The notes: generated from the letters alone by a model not told the origin. Counted from the first letter of the stretch, positions 17,301-25,736 are shown. The stretch: 64,000 nt of DNA from an uncultured Hungatella sp. (GCA_947066955.1 CAMTAF010000001.1:1-64000), one strand, 5' to 3'. Numbers and translations: made by a program.

Positions 17301-18066
17301 CCACGGGCAAAATCACCTTGTCCGCCCTTCTTGCCTCCGGGTACTCCGTGGTCATCACATAGTTGTCCGGCTCCAGAAGGCTTGGGGTGACCGCCAGCGT
17401 GAACAGATCGCATTTTTTCATGGCGTCGGCGATGGCCTGGTTGAAATCTTCCCCCGGCACGAGGAATTCATCATACCAGATGGCGATATCGCGGCAGAAC
17501 TCATTTTTGTGAATCAGCCGCATCAGCTCCTGGGCGTATCTCCGGTCTTTTTTCCGGTAGCTTAAAAACACGTAGGCGTCAAAAGCCGCCCGGACCTTCT
17601 CTGCCAGCTTGTCCCCCACCAGCACGGAGGACAAAAATTTTTCCAGCTTTTCGGCGTATGGCAGGGCAGTGGGGTCAGGGTCGTTTTTGTTGAGCATCTG
17701 CAAATCGCCGCATCTTTTGTTGAACTCTTCCTCCAGTCCCCGCTCCTGCATCAGGGGCAGAACCGGAATATGGCACTCCATGGCAAAGGAAAATTCGATG
17801 TTCCGGGCTCTGTTGGGCAGGAGAAGAAACCGGGTGGTCACAGGTATGACAATCAGCTGCATCTGCTCCAGCAGCCGCAGAAGCTCTTCCCCGTCAAAAG
17901 GCTCCCAGGGCTCTTCATCATAGTATACGGCGCAGTCCTGGGTTTTTAAGATATCCGTGAAAATGTCCTCCGAACAGGCGGGCAGGTCGGCGGGATGGCC
18001 GGTTAGGTAAACTCTCGGCTTGCCCAGAGGGGAGGCGCCTCCTCTGGTGCGGTATGATAATTTCAT
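14329..18066 (-). CDS. Tandem TIR-Sel1-TPR repeat protein
   Basis: ATG 18066 is chosen for its AGGAGG 9 bases upstream; longer GTG starts lie inside repeat R2. The 1,245-residue product holds a divergent TIR-like domain (about 17-108: VYLTG, then Glu91 in NIEFSFA). A second, clearer TIR domain follows (about 160-258: AYVFLSYRKKD, WYDEFLVPG, and Glu241 in TTEYPEA at the place of the catalytic NADase Glu). A Sel1-like region (about 305-375) comes next. Then come 16 tetratricopeptide units from about residue 437 to the end, 14 of them exactly 47 residues long, with consensus LGDISxxxGxLxEAxxYY and ALELxRQL. TIR domains of bacteria commonly cleave NAD+ or make signalling nucleotides on sensing a trigger, and TPR arrays bind proteins, so sensor-effector defence is a reasonable inference. 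No partner gene is adjacent. Confidence 0.85.
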   Translation of the reverse strand: MKLSYRTRGGASPLGKPRVYLTGHPADLPACSEDIFTDILKTQDCAVYYDEEPWEPFDGEELLRLLEQMQLIVIPVTTRFLLLPNRARNIEFSFAMECHIPVLPLMQERGLEEEFNKRCGDLQMLNKNDPDPTALPYAEKLEKFLSSVLVGDKLAEKVRAAFDAYVFLSYRKKDRRYAQELMRLIHKNEFCRDIAIWYDEFLVPGEDFNQAIADAMKKCDLFTLAVTPSLLEPDNYVMTTEYPEARRADKVILPVEMEATDQEALKTAFPDIGGCARAGDKEALSQAFLQAMRQVAILENDRSPEHNFFIGLAYLNGIDVEVDRNRALSLITGAAENHLPEAMKKLVDMYRSGDGVSRDYRAAVRWQQQLTDYWQQRFHENGAAGNGLEWIHALWRLGDYQKELMDLPGARQTFLEMSKVCENLKKPDMLALGFWNLGDISRMERHLSEAKDYYQKALDLRQKLCRKTGNRQSKWDQRFLSDSYESLGDLSMAEGKLDQAEDYYQQAQEMRRQLYEEFGADETGIMRSLSVGCDRLGDISRARGRLDAAEDYYRQALELHRQIDQGHGTERSRLDLSVSYDRLGNICRDRGRLDQAKDYYQQALELCRQLDEETRTVEARLNLSVCYVKLGDICQAQGSLDKAGNHYRQALELCRQLYEEIKTVELRRSLATSYGRLGGISRDEDRLEEAKDYHRKALELLRQIYEENKTLEAREDLASTYDRLGDISLAQGRLEEAKSYRRQVLELCRQICGQTGTVRARSDLGSVYGSLGDISRAQGHPAEAKEYYLKSLELRKELCQETGNVDARRSLAVCYDQLGNVSQEEDHLAEARTYYLQGLEVSRQLCQETGTPQAQKDLAVFCEKLGDIGRVERNLDEAKAYHLQGLELRRQLCRETKTIDSRKCLAMSYKNLGDISQEQGNLTEAGTYYQQALELDRQLYQETKTVQAKRNLSISLESLGSLYMEEKNLAEAKRYHLQCLELRRQLCQESETADSRQILSSSYSNLGDISKEEGNLPEARAYYEKSLELRRTLWEETRTRKARWSLSSAYMKLCDVSTAEGDLAQAKDDCLKGMELDRQQYDEAQTIDARMNLSVSYERLAIISTNEGNLEEAKEYCLECLKLRRQLYEETKTREMRQSLSLVCARMGMIGGAQGDLEEAKKYYMENLELCRQTYRESETAEAVNDLAVSLYNNGLVSEGDTRKVLITQSLELWNRLCRQCPDIPLYAQRRDLVQKKLDSLGTEG

Positions 18067-18100
18067 CAGGTGATTCCTCCTCATGTTCTGTTTTTCATAC

Positions 18101-18158
18101 GATGTCACCACCCGTCAGGGTGATGACCTGCGTGCGCATCAGCGCACTTCCTATTATA
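18101..18158 (-). repeat. Structured repeat R2, copy A (upstream of TIR-TPR gene)
   Basis: Read leftward: TATAAT (18158-18153), AGGAA, hairpin GTGCGC-TGAT-GCGCAC (18147-18132), then a 10-bp stem (18127-18118 with 18113-18104) around TGAC. It ends about 35 bases before the TIR-TPR start codon. The rest of the gap to 18361 is AT-rich with no gene seen. Confidence 0.75.
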
Positions 18159-18361
18159 CCATATGTGGGAAATTTCTTAAGATGGTTTTATGCAAACTCC
18201 TTGAATTTTCACGGATCCTGTGCTAAAATTTAACCGCTGTGCTTATATAAGTTCATAACCACATGAGCGTATCTACCAACTGCCGTAATCGTTGACTATA
18301 AGCGTTTTTTGCTGTACTCACATTACCCGGTTGGTTTTATTTTTGGAAAAGGAGTGATCAC

Positions 18362-19765
18362 ATGAACCCAGATAACCAGTTTGACGTCATCATCATCGGA
18401 GCAGGCCCGTCAGGCATCTTCTGCGCCTACGAGCTGATCCGCCAAAATCCGGACTTAAAGGTGCTGATGATCGAGAAGGGGCGGCCCATCGAGAAGCGCG
18501 CCTGCCCCAAGCGCGCTACCAAGGTCTGCGTGGGCTGCAAACCCTGTTCCATCACCACAGGCTTCGCGGGAGCCGGGGCATTTTCCGACGGAAAATTGTC
18601 TCTGTCCCCTGATGTAGGGGGACACCTGCCGGATATCTTAGGCTACGACAAGGCAACGGAGCTGATCAAGGAGTCCGACGATATCTACCTGCAGTTCGGC
18701 GCTGACACCAATGTCTACGGGGTTGATAAGCAGAAGGAGATCCAGGAGATCCGCCGCAAGGCCATCAACGCCAACTTAAAGCTCATCGAGTGCCCCATCC
18801 GCCACTTAGGCACCGAGGAGGGCTACAAGATCTACACCCGCCTCCAGGATCATCTCCTGTCCCAGGGGATCCGGATGGAATTCAACACCATGGTAGATGA
18901 CATTCTTATAGAAAACGGCCAGGCAAAAGGGGTTGTGACCCACAAGGGGGAGACCTTTTACGGGACAGAGATCGTGGCCGCCATAGGCCGGGAGGGCTCT
19001 GACTGGTTCAGCCATATCTGCAAAAAACACGGCATTGAAACCGAGGTGGGAACCGTGGGCATCGGCGTCCGGGTGGAGGTTCGGGACGAGGTCATGGAAT
19101 TTCTCAACAAGAACCTCTACGAAGCCAAGCTGGTGTACTACACCCCCACCTTTGACGACAAGGTGCGCACTTTCTGCACCAACCCCTCCGGCGAGGTGGC
19201 CACGGAGTATTATGAAAATGGCCTGGCTGTGGTCAACGGCCACGCCTACAAGTCCAAGGAGTTTAAGACCAACAATACCAACTTTGCCCTGCTGGTGTCC
19301 AAGAACTTTACCAAGCCCTTCAAGACTCCTATTGAGTACGGCAAACACATTGCCCGCTTAAGCAACATGCTGTGCGACGGAAAGATCTTGGTCCAGACCT
19401 TCGGGGATTTCCAGAGAGGCCGCAGGACCACCGAGGAGCGGCTCTGCCGCAACAACCTGATCCCCACCTTAAAAGACGCGGTTCCCGGGGACTTGTCCCT
19501 GGTGCTCCCCCACCGGATCATGGTGGATATCAAGGAGATGCTCCTGGCCTTAGACAAGGTCACACCGGGCATTGCCAGCGACGAGACCCTGCTCTACGGG
19601 GTGGAGGTGAAATTTTACTCCAACAAGGTGGTGGTAAACCGGGATTTTGAGACCAATATTAAGGGACTGCGGGCTATCGGCGACGGCGCCTCCGTCACCA
19701 GAGGGCTGCAGCAGGCCTCCGCCAACGGCCTCAGCGTGGCCAGAAGTATTTTAGGCAGCCATTGA
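18362..19765 (+). CDS. NAD(P)/FAD-dependent oxidoreductase (COG2509-like)
   Basis: A 467-residue flavoprotein starting at ATG 18362 behind AAAAGGAGTG. The N-terminal FAD-binding Rossmann motif is IIGAGPSGIFCAYEL (about 10-24). A Cys-rich stretch (ACPKRATKVCVGCKPC, about 47-62) follows, then GFAGAGAFSDGKL. A C-terminal GDGASVTRG motif contacts the flavin. This matches the uncharacterised FAD-dependent dehydrogenase group common in Clostridia and Bacteroidetes. Substrate and electron acceptor are unknown. The Cys cluster resembles a metal or disulfide site and is typical of the family as I recall it. It stands 36 bases upstream of an AEC transporter and may be co-transcribed with it. Confidence 0.8.
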   Translation: MNPDNQFDVIIIGAGPSGIFCAYELIRQNPDLKVLMIEKGRPIEKRACPKRATKVCVGCKPCSITTGFAGAGAFSDGKLSLSPDVGGHLPDILGYDKATELIKESDDIYLQFGADTNVYGVDKQKEIQEIRRKAINANLKLIECPIRHLGTEEGYKIYTRLQDHLLSQGIRMEFNTMVDDILIENGQAKGVVTHKGETFYGTEIVAAIGREGSDWFSHICKKHGIETEVGTVGIGVRVEVRDEVMEFLNKNLYEAKLVYYTPTFDDKVRTFCTNPSGEVATEYYENGLAVVNGHAYKSKEFKTNNTNFALLVSKNFTKPFKTPIEYGKHIARLSNMLCDGKILVQTFGDFQRGRRTTEERLCRNNLIPTLKDAVPGDLSLVLPHRIMVDIKEMLLALDKVTPGIASDETLLYGVEVKFYSNKVVVNRDFETNIKGLRAIGDGASVTRGLQQASANGLSVARSILGSH

Positions 19766-19801
19766 TTTTTTTCAAAAAATAAGTATGATGGGAGGATTCC
19801 A

Positions 19802-20728
19802 ATGACAATCGTAGTTACCATGACAAAGCTTCTGTTCACCATGGCCGTAGGCTTCTATCTGAACAAAAAGAATATCCTGGATCAGGAGACCAGCAAAAAG
19901 ATGTCTACCATGGTGGTAAATTTCACAGCGCCTCTCCTGATTATCAGCTCCGCCAGCCAGGTAGCGGGGGATAACCAGGGCGTCATCATCCTGATGCTGC
20001 TTTCAGGCCTGTTTTTGTATCTTCTGTTTCCGTTTATCTCCATGGCAGCGGCCAGGCTGGTAAAGGCCCCTTCCGACTGCCGGGGCGTCTATCAGTGCAT
20101 GATCATGTTCGCCAACACCGCGTTTATGGGGTACCCTGTGGTTCAGGCTCTGTATGGGGAATCTGCCATTTTCTATACCACCATCTTTAATTTCGGCTAC
20201 AACGTCCTCTTTTACACCTATGCCGCGTTTCTTCTGGACAAAGATGCAGGGCAGGCTTCCAAATTTGAGCCCAAGAGGCTTCTCAGCGCCGGATTTCTGG
20301 CCGGTATGCTGGCTATCGCTATTCCGTTCTCCGGCATCACCCTGCCCGACCTTATCCTGCAGCCCTGCAGTTTTATCGGCAACATCACCACCCCCATGTC
20401 CATGCTGATCATTGGCAGCAACATGGCCAACTACCCGATTCACGACATTTTCAGCGAGAAAAAAATCTATGTCATGGCGTTTATCCGTCTTTTGGTCATG
20501 CCTGTGCTGACAGCCCTGTACATGAGCTTCCTCACAGACGACCCGCTGCTGATCTGCATGACTGCCATGACCATCGGAATGCCTGTGGGCTCCATGGTTG
20601 CCATGGCTTCCAGCAAGTATGAGAAACAGGGCCGCATCGGTTCCATCAGCGTGGTCATGACCACCATATGTTCCATGGCCACCATCCCGATCCTGGCAGT
20701 GATTTTTAAGCTGTGGTTCGGAGTATAA
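19802..20728 (+). CDS. AEC (auxin efflux carrier) family transporter
   Basis: A 308-residue membrane protein, ATG 19802 behind GGGAGGATT. About ten hydrophobic segments are arranged as two five-helix halves, with Asn/Pro-containing breaks such as FANTAFMGYPVV (about 100-111) and GNITTPMSMLIIGSNMA (about 198-214), characteristic of the AEC/BASS superfamily. Bacterial members export or import organic acids such as malate or malonate; the substrate here is unknown. The TAA stop is part of the TATAAT that begins repeat R2 copy B, so the gene end and the element are fused. Confidence 0.85.
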   Translation: MTIVVTMTKLLFTMAVGFYLNKKNILDQETSKKMSTMVVNFTAPLLIISSASQVAGDNQGVIILMLLSGLFLYLLFPFISMAAARLVKAPSDCRGVYQCMIMFANTAFMGYPVVQALYGESAIFYTTIFNFGYNVLFYTYAAFLLDKDAGQASKFEPKRLLSAGFLAGMLAIAIPFSGITLPDLILQPCSFIGNITTPMSMLIIGSNMANYPIHDIFSEKKIYVMAFIRLLVMPVLTALYMSFLTDDPLLICMTAMTIGMPVGSMVAMASSKYEKQGRIGSISVVMTTICSMATIPILAVIFKLWFGV

Positions 20729-20780
20729 TCAGGAAGTGCGCCGAGGCGCACCCAGGTCAGCGCCCTGACAGGCGGTGACA
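20724..20780 (+). repeat. Structured repeat R2, copy B
   Basis: TATAAT (20724-20729, overlapping the AEC stop codon), CAGGAA, hairpin GTGCGCC-GA-GGCGCAC (20736-20751), then stem GTCAGCGCC/GGCGGTGAC (20756-20779). It ends 26 bases before the binding-protein start codon, in the same orientation as that gene. Confidence 0.75.
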
Positions 20781-20806
20781 TAGGAATTAGAACTGGAGTG
20801 TGAAAA

Positions 20807-21979
20807 ATGAAGGTATTGAAAAGAGACAAGAAAATTTTCCTAAGGAAGCTGCCGGCCCTTGCCGCCGTGGCTGCCTTGACATTATCCATATCCCTGTGGG
20901 GCTGTCAAAGGGCCCCCGAATCCGGCCTGCCCCTGTCGTCGGCCGGGGAAACCTCCGCTGATACGGAGACGGATTCCTCCTCCGGTCAGACAGCCGGAGA
21001 GGCGGAAAACAGCGCCGGGAGCCAGACATCTGCGAGCCCGGAAAGCGGCGCCTCTGACCAGACATCTGTTGGCTCGGAAAGCGGCGCCTCGGGCCAGGAT
21101 ACTGCCCTGTCCGACAACAGATCCTCTGGGCCTGTAACTTTCTCAGACTCCCTGGACCGCCAGGTGACGGTGGACAGCCCTAAGCGGGTAGCTGCCATGA
21201 TCGGAAGCTTCGCGGACATCTGGTGCCTCGCCGGCGGCAAGGACAGCCTTGTGGCCGCCGCCCACGACACCTGGACTTATTTTGATCTCGGCCTGGACCC
21301 GTCTGTGGCAGATATCGGCAACACAAAAGAGCCTAATCTTGAGATCCTCACAGCGTCTGACCCGGATTTCGTCATCGCCAGCAGCAACACGGACGCCGAC
21401 GTAAAGCTTTTGGACACCCTGGAATCCATGGGCATGAATGTGGCTTACTTTCAGGTGAGCAATTTTAACGAATATTTAAATATGCTGGACATCTGCACCC
21501 AGATCACCGGGCAGCCTGAGCGTTTTCGGCAATACGGCCTGGATATCCAGGAACAGATCCACCGGGCCAAGTCCGCTGCCGACGGTTCCTCCCCCACTGT
21601 CCTCTATGTCCGGGCTTCCGGCTCCAGCTGCAAGGTGAAAAACAGCAAGGGCAGCGTTCTGGGGGAAATGCTTGACGACCTGGGGTGTGTCAATATCGCG
21701 GACAGCGAGAACAGTCTTCTGGAAGACTTAAACATGGAGGCCATCCTGGCCGCTGACCCGGATTTCATCTTTGTGGTGCTACAGGGGGCTGACAAAGAGG
21801 CAGTGACCCAGACATTGGAAAAAAATCTGCTGTCCCAGCCTGCCTGGCAGAGCCTTACGGCGGTGCGGGAAGGCCGCTACCATATCCTGGATGACACTCT
21901 GTACAATTTAAAACCCAACGAGCGGTGGGGGGAGGCCTATGAAGGACTGGCGAGGATTCTTTATCCTGGGGCATTTTAA
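20807..21979 (+). CDS. Orphan ABC substrate-binding lipoprotein (FecB/BtuF type)
   Basis: A 390-residue exported lipoprotein. The signal peptide ends in LWGC (Cys about residue 28). A low-complexity Ser/Glu/Gly linker (about 30-105) follows, with an imperfect repeat of ESGAS-QTSVGSESGAS. A helical-backbone binding domain of the iron-siderophore/cobalamin class begins VTFSDSLDRQVTVDSPKRV and continues with WCLAGGKDSLVAAA and VLYVRASGSS. It would present a chelated metal or corrinoid to a membrane permease at the cell surface. No cognate permease or ATPase lies next to it, so it must share one encoded elsewhere. Repeat R2 lies in its leader. Confidence 0.85.
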   Translation: MKVLKRDKKIFLRKLPALAAVAALTLSISLWGCQRAPESGLPLSSAGETSADTETDSSSGQTAGEAENSAGSQTSASPESGASDQTSVGSESGASGQDTALSDNRSSGPVTFSDSLDRQVTVDSPKRVAAMIGSFADIWCLAGGKDSLVAAAHDTWTYFDLGLDPSVADIGNTKEPNLEILTASDPDFVIASSNTDADVKLLDTLESMGMNVAYFQVSNFNEYLNMLDICTQITGQPERFRQYGLDIQEQIHRAKSAADGSSPTVLYVRASGSSCKVKNSKGSVLGEMLDDLGCVNIADSENSLLEDLNMEAILAADPDFIFVVLQGADKEAVTQTLEKNLLSQPAWQSLTAVREGRYHILDDTLYNLKPNERWGEAYEGLARILYPGAF

Positions 21980-22150
21980 GTGATCTTTGTCTAACCTTTT
22001 CTTTATAGTTATGCCTTTATATTTCGCGCTCCTTTTTTAGCAGTTTTTTATTAAACTTTTTACTCTCAAGCAAAATACAGGCTTCCAGTTAAAATTTTCA
22101 TATATCTGTAAACAGCCCTGTTTTCTGTGATGACATCACAAAAGCGGCTC

Positions 22151-22175
22151 TGCAAATGCGAAGCCTTCCAGACGA
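22151..22175. repeat. Decayed R3 fragment
   Basis: TGCAAATGCGAAG and CCTTCCAGACGA resemble the inner part of repeat R3 read on the opposite strand, with the middle deleted. The gap 21980-22208 otherwise holds an AT-rich stretch and the 15-base palindrome TGTGATGACATCACA at 22126-22140 of unknown meaning. Confidence 0.35.
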
Positions 22176-22208
22176 TAGTAGATAGTTGGTTTATTCTGAA
22201 CTAGAAGA

Positions 22209-23612
22209 TTACTTTTTTTCCGTATAAACACTAATATCCGTTCCCACCACTTCCCCCACCACAATCACCGCCGGTGATTCCACCTGCTTCTTTCTCATCC
22301 TCTCCGCAATATTCCTCAAGGTTCCCCTCACAAAAGCCGGGTGCGGGGCATTTCCGCCGGAGATTACCGCGGCGGGAGTCTCCGGGCTTTTCCCCGCCTC
22401 CATAAGCCTCCCGGCGATCTTTTCCAGCTGGTTCAGTCCCATGAGGAACACAAGAGTTCCCTTGAGTTCCGCCAGCCTGTCCAGATCCTCCGGAAGCCCA
22501 TCCTTTGTATCCGCCGTGCGGGCCGTGACAATGTGGAGGCTCTGGCTGACCCCTCTGCGTGTCACAGGAATTCCCGCCATGCCGGGGATCGCGATGGCTG
22601 ATGTGATCCCCGGTACCAGGCAGCAGGGGATCCCCGCCTTCTCCAGGGCTTCCATCTCCTCCCCGCCTCTCCCGAACACAAAGGGATCGCCCCCTTTAAG
22701 GCGGACCACTCTTTTCCCCTCCCCGGCCTTGTCTATAAGGATACCGCAGATCTCCTCCTGGGACATAGAGTGTTTTTTATATCTCTTTCCCACATAAATC
22801 TTCTCAGCCGTCTCCGGAACCTCCTCCAGGAGACTGTCAGCGATCAGGTCATCATACACCAGAACCTGGCAGGTTCTCAGAAGCCCCAGGCCTCTCACCG
22901 TAATCAGATCCGCCTCCCCGCACCCGGCTCCTACCAGATATACGGTTCCCCGGCCTTCCGCGGTTCCCAGCTCTGTGCCAATCTCCGGCCCGTTCTCTCC
23001 CCCGGCCTCTCCCCTCAGCAGATCCCAAAACTCTTCATCCGTAAGCCCCCGTCCCATTTTCACGCACTTGTCAAATAATTCCGCGAAAAACCGGGATCTC
23101 CTCTTCTCCTCCTGGATCTCAGACTTCACCGCTGCCCTCTTTCCATCCAAAAATTCCAGAATCCGGTCAAAATTCTCCGGGATTTCCTTTTCCAGCCTCT
23201 TCCTGACCCAGACGGCCCCGCTGGGGCTGGCTCCCTCCGTGGAGATCCCCACAGACAATCTTCCCCTCTTTACCAGAGACGGAAAGAGGAACCCGCATTC
23301 ATCCCTGTCATCTACCACGTTCACCAGGATTCCCCTCTCACCGCACAGCCTGGAAATCCTGCGGTTCAATTCCCGGTCATCGGCAGCCGCGATGACAAAA
23401 TACTTTCCCTCCAGCATATCCGGTGAAAAAGCCCTCCGAAGAAGGCGGATTCCTTCCATCTCCTCAATCTCCTCCGCAAATTCCAAAGCCGCCACTGTCA
23501 GCTGCGGGCCATAAGGCAAAAGTTTCTCAATCTTTCGAAGGGCCACAGCCCCTCCTCCCACAATCAAACCTTCTTTATCCGACAGATCTACAAAAAATGG
23601 AAAATAGCTCAC
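22209..23612 (-). CDS. Siroheme synthase fusion: precorrin-2 dehydrogenase/ferrochelatase + uroporphyrinogen-III methyltransferase
   Basis: GTG 23612 is chosen because AAGGAGG lies 6 bases upstream; the longer ORF start lies in repeat R3. The 467-residue protein starts SYFPFFVDLSDKEGLIVGGG, the NAD-binding Rossmann domain of precorrin-2 dehydrogenase (about 1-215, CysG-B/Met8 type). It continues with an SAM-dependent uroporphyrinogen-III C-methyltransferase (about 230-467: VYLVGAGCGEADLITVRG, LKGGDPFVFGRGGEE, VPGITSA). Together these convert uroporphyrinogen III to precorrin-2, sirohydrochlorin and perhaps siroheme, the cofactor of sulfite and nitrite reductases, or feed B12 synthesis. The domain order matches CysG. 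No hem or cob genes are adjacent. Confidence 0.92.
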   Translation of the reverse strand: MSYFPFFVDLSDKEGLIVGGGAVALRKIEKLLPYGPQLTVAALEFAEEIEEMEGIRLLRRAFSPDMLEGKYFVIAAADDRELNRRISRLCGERGILVNVVDDRDECGFLFPSLVKRGRLSVGISTEGASPSGAVWVRKRLEKEIPENFDRILEFLDGKRAAVKSEIQEEKRRSRFFAELFDKCVKMGRGLTDEEFWDLLRGEAGGENGPEIGTELGTAEGRGTVYLVGAGCGEADLITVRGLGLLRTCQVLVYDDLIADSLLEEVPETAEKIYVGKRYKKHSMSQEEICGILIDKAGEGKRVVRLKGGDPFVFGRGGEEMEALEKAGIPCCLVPGITSAIAIPGMAGIPVTRRGVSQSLHIVTARTADTKDGLPEDLDRLAELKGTLVFLMGLNQLEKIAGRLMEAGKSPETPAAVISGGNAPHPAFVRGTLRNIAERMRKKQVESPAVIVVGEVVGTDISVYTEKK

Positions 23613-23635
23613 AATTCTCCTCCTTGTCTCCCATG

Positions 23636-23710
23636 GGCACGGGGCGCTTCCCGTCACATGCCGGCAGGTCGGAAGGCATCCTAAAAAGCTGCGGGGATGC
23701 CTTCTTCCTA
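23636..23710. repeat. Structured repeat R3, copy 1
   Basis: GCACGGGGCGCTTCCCGTCAC followed by hairpin GAAGGCATCC (23672-23681) / GGATGCCTTC (23695-23704). It lies directly upstream of the siroheme synthase start, and a fuller copy is at 54815-54897. The 406-base gap 23613-24018 holds this repeat, an AT-rich stretch, the hairpin at 23894-23922 and an R1-like scrap (CGAGCAGGGGAGGCC, about 23998-24012). Confidence 0.65.
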
Positions 23711-23893
23711 ATGTTTATTCTTGTTTTTCAACTGCAAGTATAGCACATTTTGGGATATATGTTCTAAATGACTTCTCAATCACGAGATTTTCTCATGGTT
23801 AGGGACTTAATACAGAGAAGATAGACCAGCCGGTTGGCTATGCTGTGGAAACGGTAAAAGAGTATTAGAGAATCAAGGGTTTTTAGCCTTGGT

Positions 23894-23922
23894 GGGGTTC
23901 ACTGGAATAGTTGGTGAACCCC
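23894..23922. terminator. Possible terminator beyond the DUF1667 operon
   Basis: GGGGTTCAC and GTGAACCCC form an exact 9-bp stem with an 11-base loop. The T-rich tail (TTTCTTCGTGTTTTTT) is on the plus strand, where no gene precedes it. On the minus strand, where the nine-gene operon ends about 100 bases away, the tail is poor. Confidence 0.4.
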
Positions 23923-24018
23923 ATTTCTTCGTGTTTTTTAATGCCGCTGATGGTGCAGGACGGCCTTCTGTACTCCAATCTCCTGTTCAAAATGCAATCG
24001 AGCAGGGGAGGCCATGTG

Positions 24019-24366
24019 TTATTCAATATCTTTTGTCGCTACCCAGGCTATGCCTGTGCCGCATATGTCGGGAACGATTCTATCGCCTATGGCTACCGGC
24101 GCGGTTAGTATCACATCTTTCAGCAGATCCATTGCCGCAAAAATATCCTTTTTCGGTATGCCTCCGTTTGTCTTTACCGGACAACAATGGGCGGAGCCGC
24201 CGGACATGCGCACAACGCTGGTGAGCACTCGGGTAGGGTTTTTCATCTCGGTCTGCCCGTATTCGCTTCCGCGCGCGCAGGAGTTTCCGGTTACCGCAAA
24301 GCCATTCTCCTCATCTACGTGCAGATGGCAGCCTTTGGGACAAACAATGCAGATCAATTCCGTCAT
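24019..24366 (-). CDS. DUF1667 domain protein
   Basis: A 115-residue protein whose ATG overlaps the stop of the preceding flavoprotein gene (ATGA), behind AAGGAGGTG. It begins TELICIVCPKGCHL, and Cys in CPKGC, NSCARG and HCCPV suggest a metal or Fe-S site. DUF1667 proteins are regularly encoded after a GlpA-like dehydrogenase and a FAD oxidoreductase in Clostridia, where the trio is thought to act as an anaerobic glycerol-3-phosphate-type dehydrogenase complex. Here the trio ends the LarA/TauABC-like operon. Biochemical role unproven. Confidence 0.85.
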   Translation of the reverse strand: MTELICIVCPKGCHLHVDEENGFAVTGNSCARGSEYGQTEMKNPTRVLTSVVRMSGGSAHCCPVKTNGGIPKKDIFAAMDLLKDVILTAPVAIGDRIVPDICGTGIAWVATKDIE

Positions 24367-25736
24367 GGCAGCACCTCCTTATTTTCGTTCCGCTCAGGGC
24401 ACGCCGGAACTTGATCCGTTTTCCTTGGCGCCACGGAGACGCAAAGCGTATCTCCTGACGCCTTCTCAAGAAGTACCCGTGGAACAGCGACATGCTCCAT
24501 CTCCCCAGGGGCCATGTACTCCCGCGGATATCGGCAGATGATCTTATCATTGTCAAGAACCTGAATTTCCATGTCCTTGAGAATCTCATTCACTCGGAAT
24601 GATACCTCCACATTTTTTTCTACGTTTTTCAGACGTATGCTCTGGGGGACTGTATAGGTAATATGATCTCCCTTTTTTAAGCTCAGCTCGCGGCCGCCTG
24701 CTCCGCAGCTTCCTCCAGCCGCATACTCCGCCGCCGCTTTTCCGGCCCTCTGGCTCTCCGCTGTCACAAAATCTACCAGGTCATGGACATGAACCACATT
24801 TCCACAGCTAAAAACCCCCGGCTCCTTAGTCTCCATATTTTCATGGACAACCGCCCCTCTGGTAGCCGGATCAAGGGGTATCCCCGCCTGCTTTGTCAGC
24901 TCATTCTCCGGAATCAACCCCACTGACAGCAGAAGGGTATCACAGTCGAAAATGATTTCCGTCCCTTGGATTGGCTTTCTGTCAGATCCCACCTGGCTGA
25001 CCGTCACCCGCTCCACACGCTGAAGGCCCTCCACATTTGTCACGGTATGTGACAGATAAAGAGGAATACCATAATCATTGAGGCACTGAACAATGTTCCG
25101 GTTAAGTCCGTTGCAGTAGGGCATCAGCTCCACACAGGCCAGCACCTTCGCGCCCTCCAGCGTCATACGCCTGGCCATAATCAGACCGATGTCGCCGCTG
25201 CCTAAGATCACCACCCGCCGGCCTACCATAAATCCCTCGATATTCATGTACCTTTGGGCCGTGCCGGCGGTAAAGATCCCGGCCGGACGATCGCCTGGAA
25301 TCGCCACCGCGCCCCGGGGGCGCTCACGGCATCCCATTGCCAGCACAACGGCCTTTCCCGTAAGCCGGACCAAGCCATAGGCCGTATTGCAGGCTGTCAC
25401 CACATGCCAAGGCCGCTCCTCACCAGAAGCCCCGGCTCCATCTGACGCGGACACCCCGCCGCGCTCCACTGACAGTACCATTGTATCCAGCATTACCGAA
25501 ACCCCTAGAGACTTTGCCTTTTTCACAAAGCGCGCCGCATACTCCGGCCCGGTCAATTCCTCCTTGAAATAATGAAGTCCAAAGCCGTTATGAATGCACT
25601 GGTTCAGAATACCCCCGGCCTCCTTGTCCCGCTCGATCACTAAGACATGTTCCGCTCCTGTCTCCTTGGCACTGCAGGCTGCCGCCAGTCCGGCCGGACC
25701 TCCGCCAACAATGATCACATCATACTCTGTTCTCAT
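24363..25736 (-). CDS. FAD-dependent oxidoreductase (GlpB-position partner)
   Basis: ATG 25736 is preferred to the longer ORF because AGGAGGAAAC lies just upstream and the Rossmann motif YDVIIVGGGPAGLAAA follows at once. The 457-residue product has a second dinucleotide fold (RVVILGSGDIGLIMARR, about 160-176) and the C-terminal FSCGNVVHVHDLVDFV flavin motif. This is the pyridine-nucleotide-disulfide reductase arrangement without an obvious redox Cys pair. Its conserved place between a GlpA-like dehydrogenase and DUF1667 suggests it passes electrons from the substrate-oxidising subunit to NAD(P) or another carrier. It overlaps the upstream gene by 17 bases. Confidence 0.85.
   Translation of the reverse strand: MRTEYDVIIVGGGPAGLAAACSAKETGAEHVLVIERDKEAGGILNQCIHNGFGLHYFKEELTGPEYAARFVKKAKSLGVSVMLDTMVLSVERGGVSASDGAGASGEERPWHVVTACNTAYGLVRLTGKAVVLAMGCRERPRGAVAIPGDRPAGIFTAGTAQRYMNIEGFMVGRRVVILGSGDIGLIMARRMTLEGAKVLACVELMPYCNGLNRNIVQCLNDYGIPLYLSHTVTNVEGLQRVERVTVSQVGSDRKPIQGTEIIFDCDTLLLSVGLIPENELTKQAGIPLDPATRGAVVHENMETKEPGVFSCGNVVHVHDLVDFVTAESQRAGKAAAEYAAGGSCGAGGRELSLKKGDHITYTVPQSIRLKNVEKNVEVSFRVNEILKDMEIQVLDNDKIICRYPREYMAPGEMEHVAVPRVLLEKASGDTLCVSVAPRKTDQVPACPERNENKEVLP

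Noticed and set aside
22126..22140. 15-base palindrome TGTGATGACATCACA resembling a GntR/CRP-type site
   Set aside because: It lies between two convergent gene ends with no promoter in reach, so a regulatory role is not supported.
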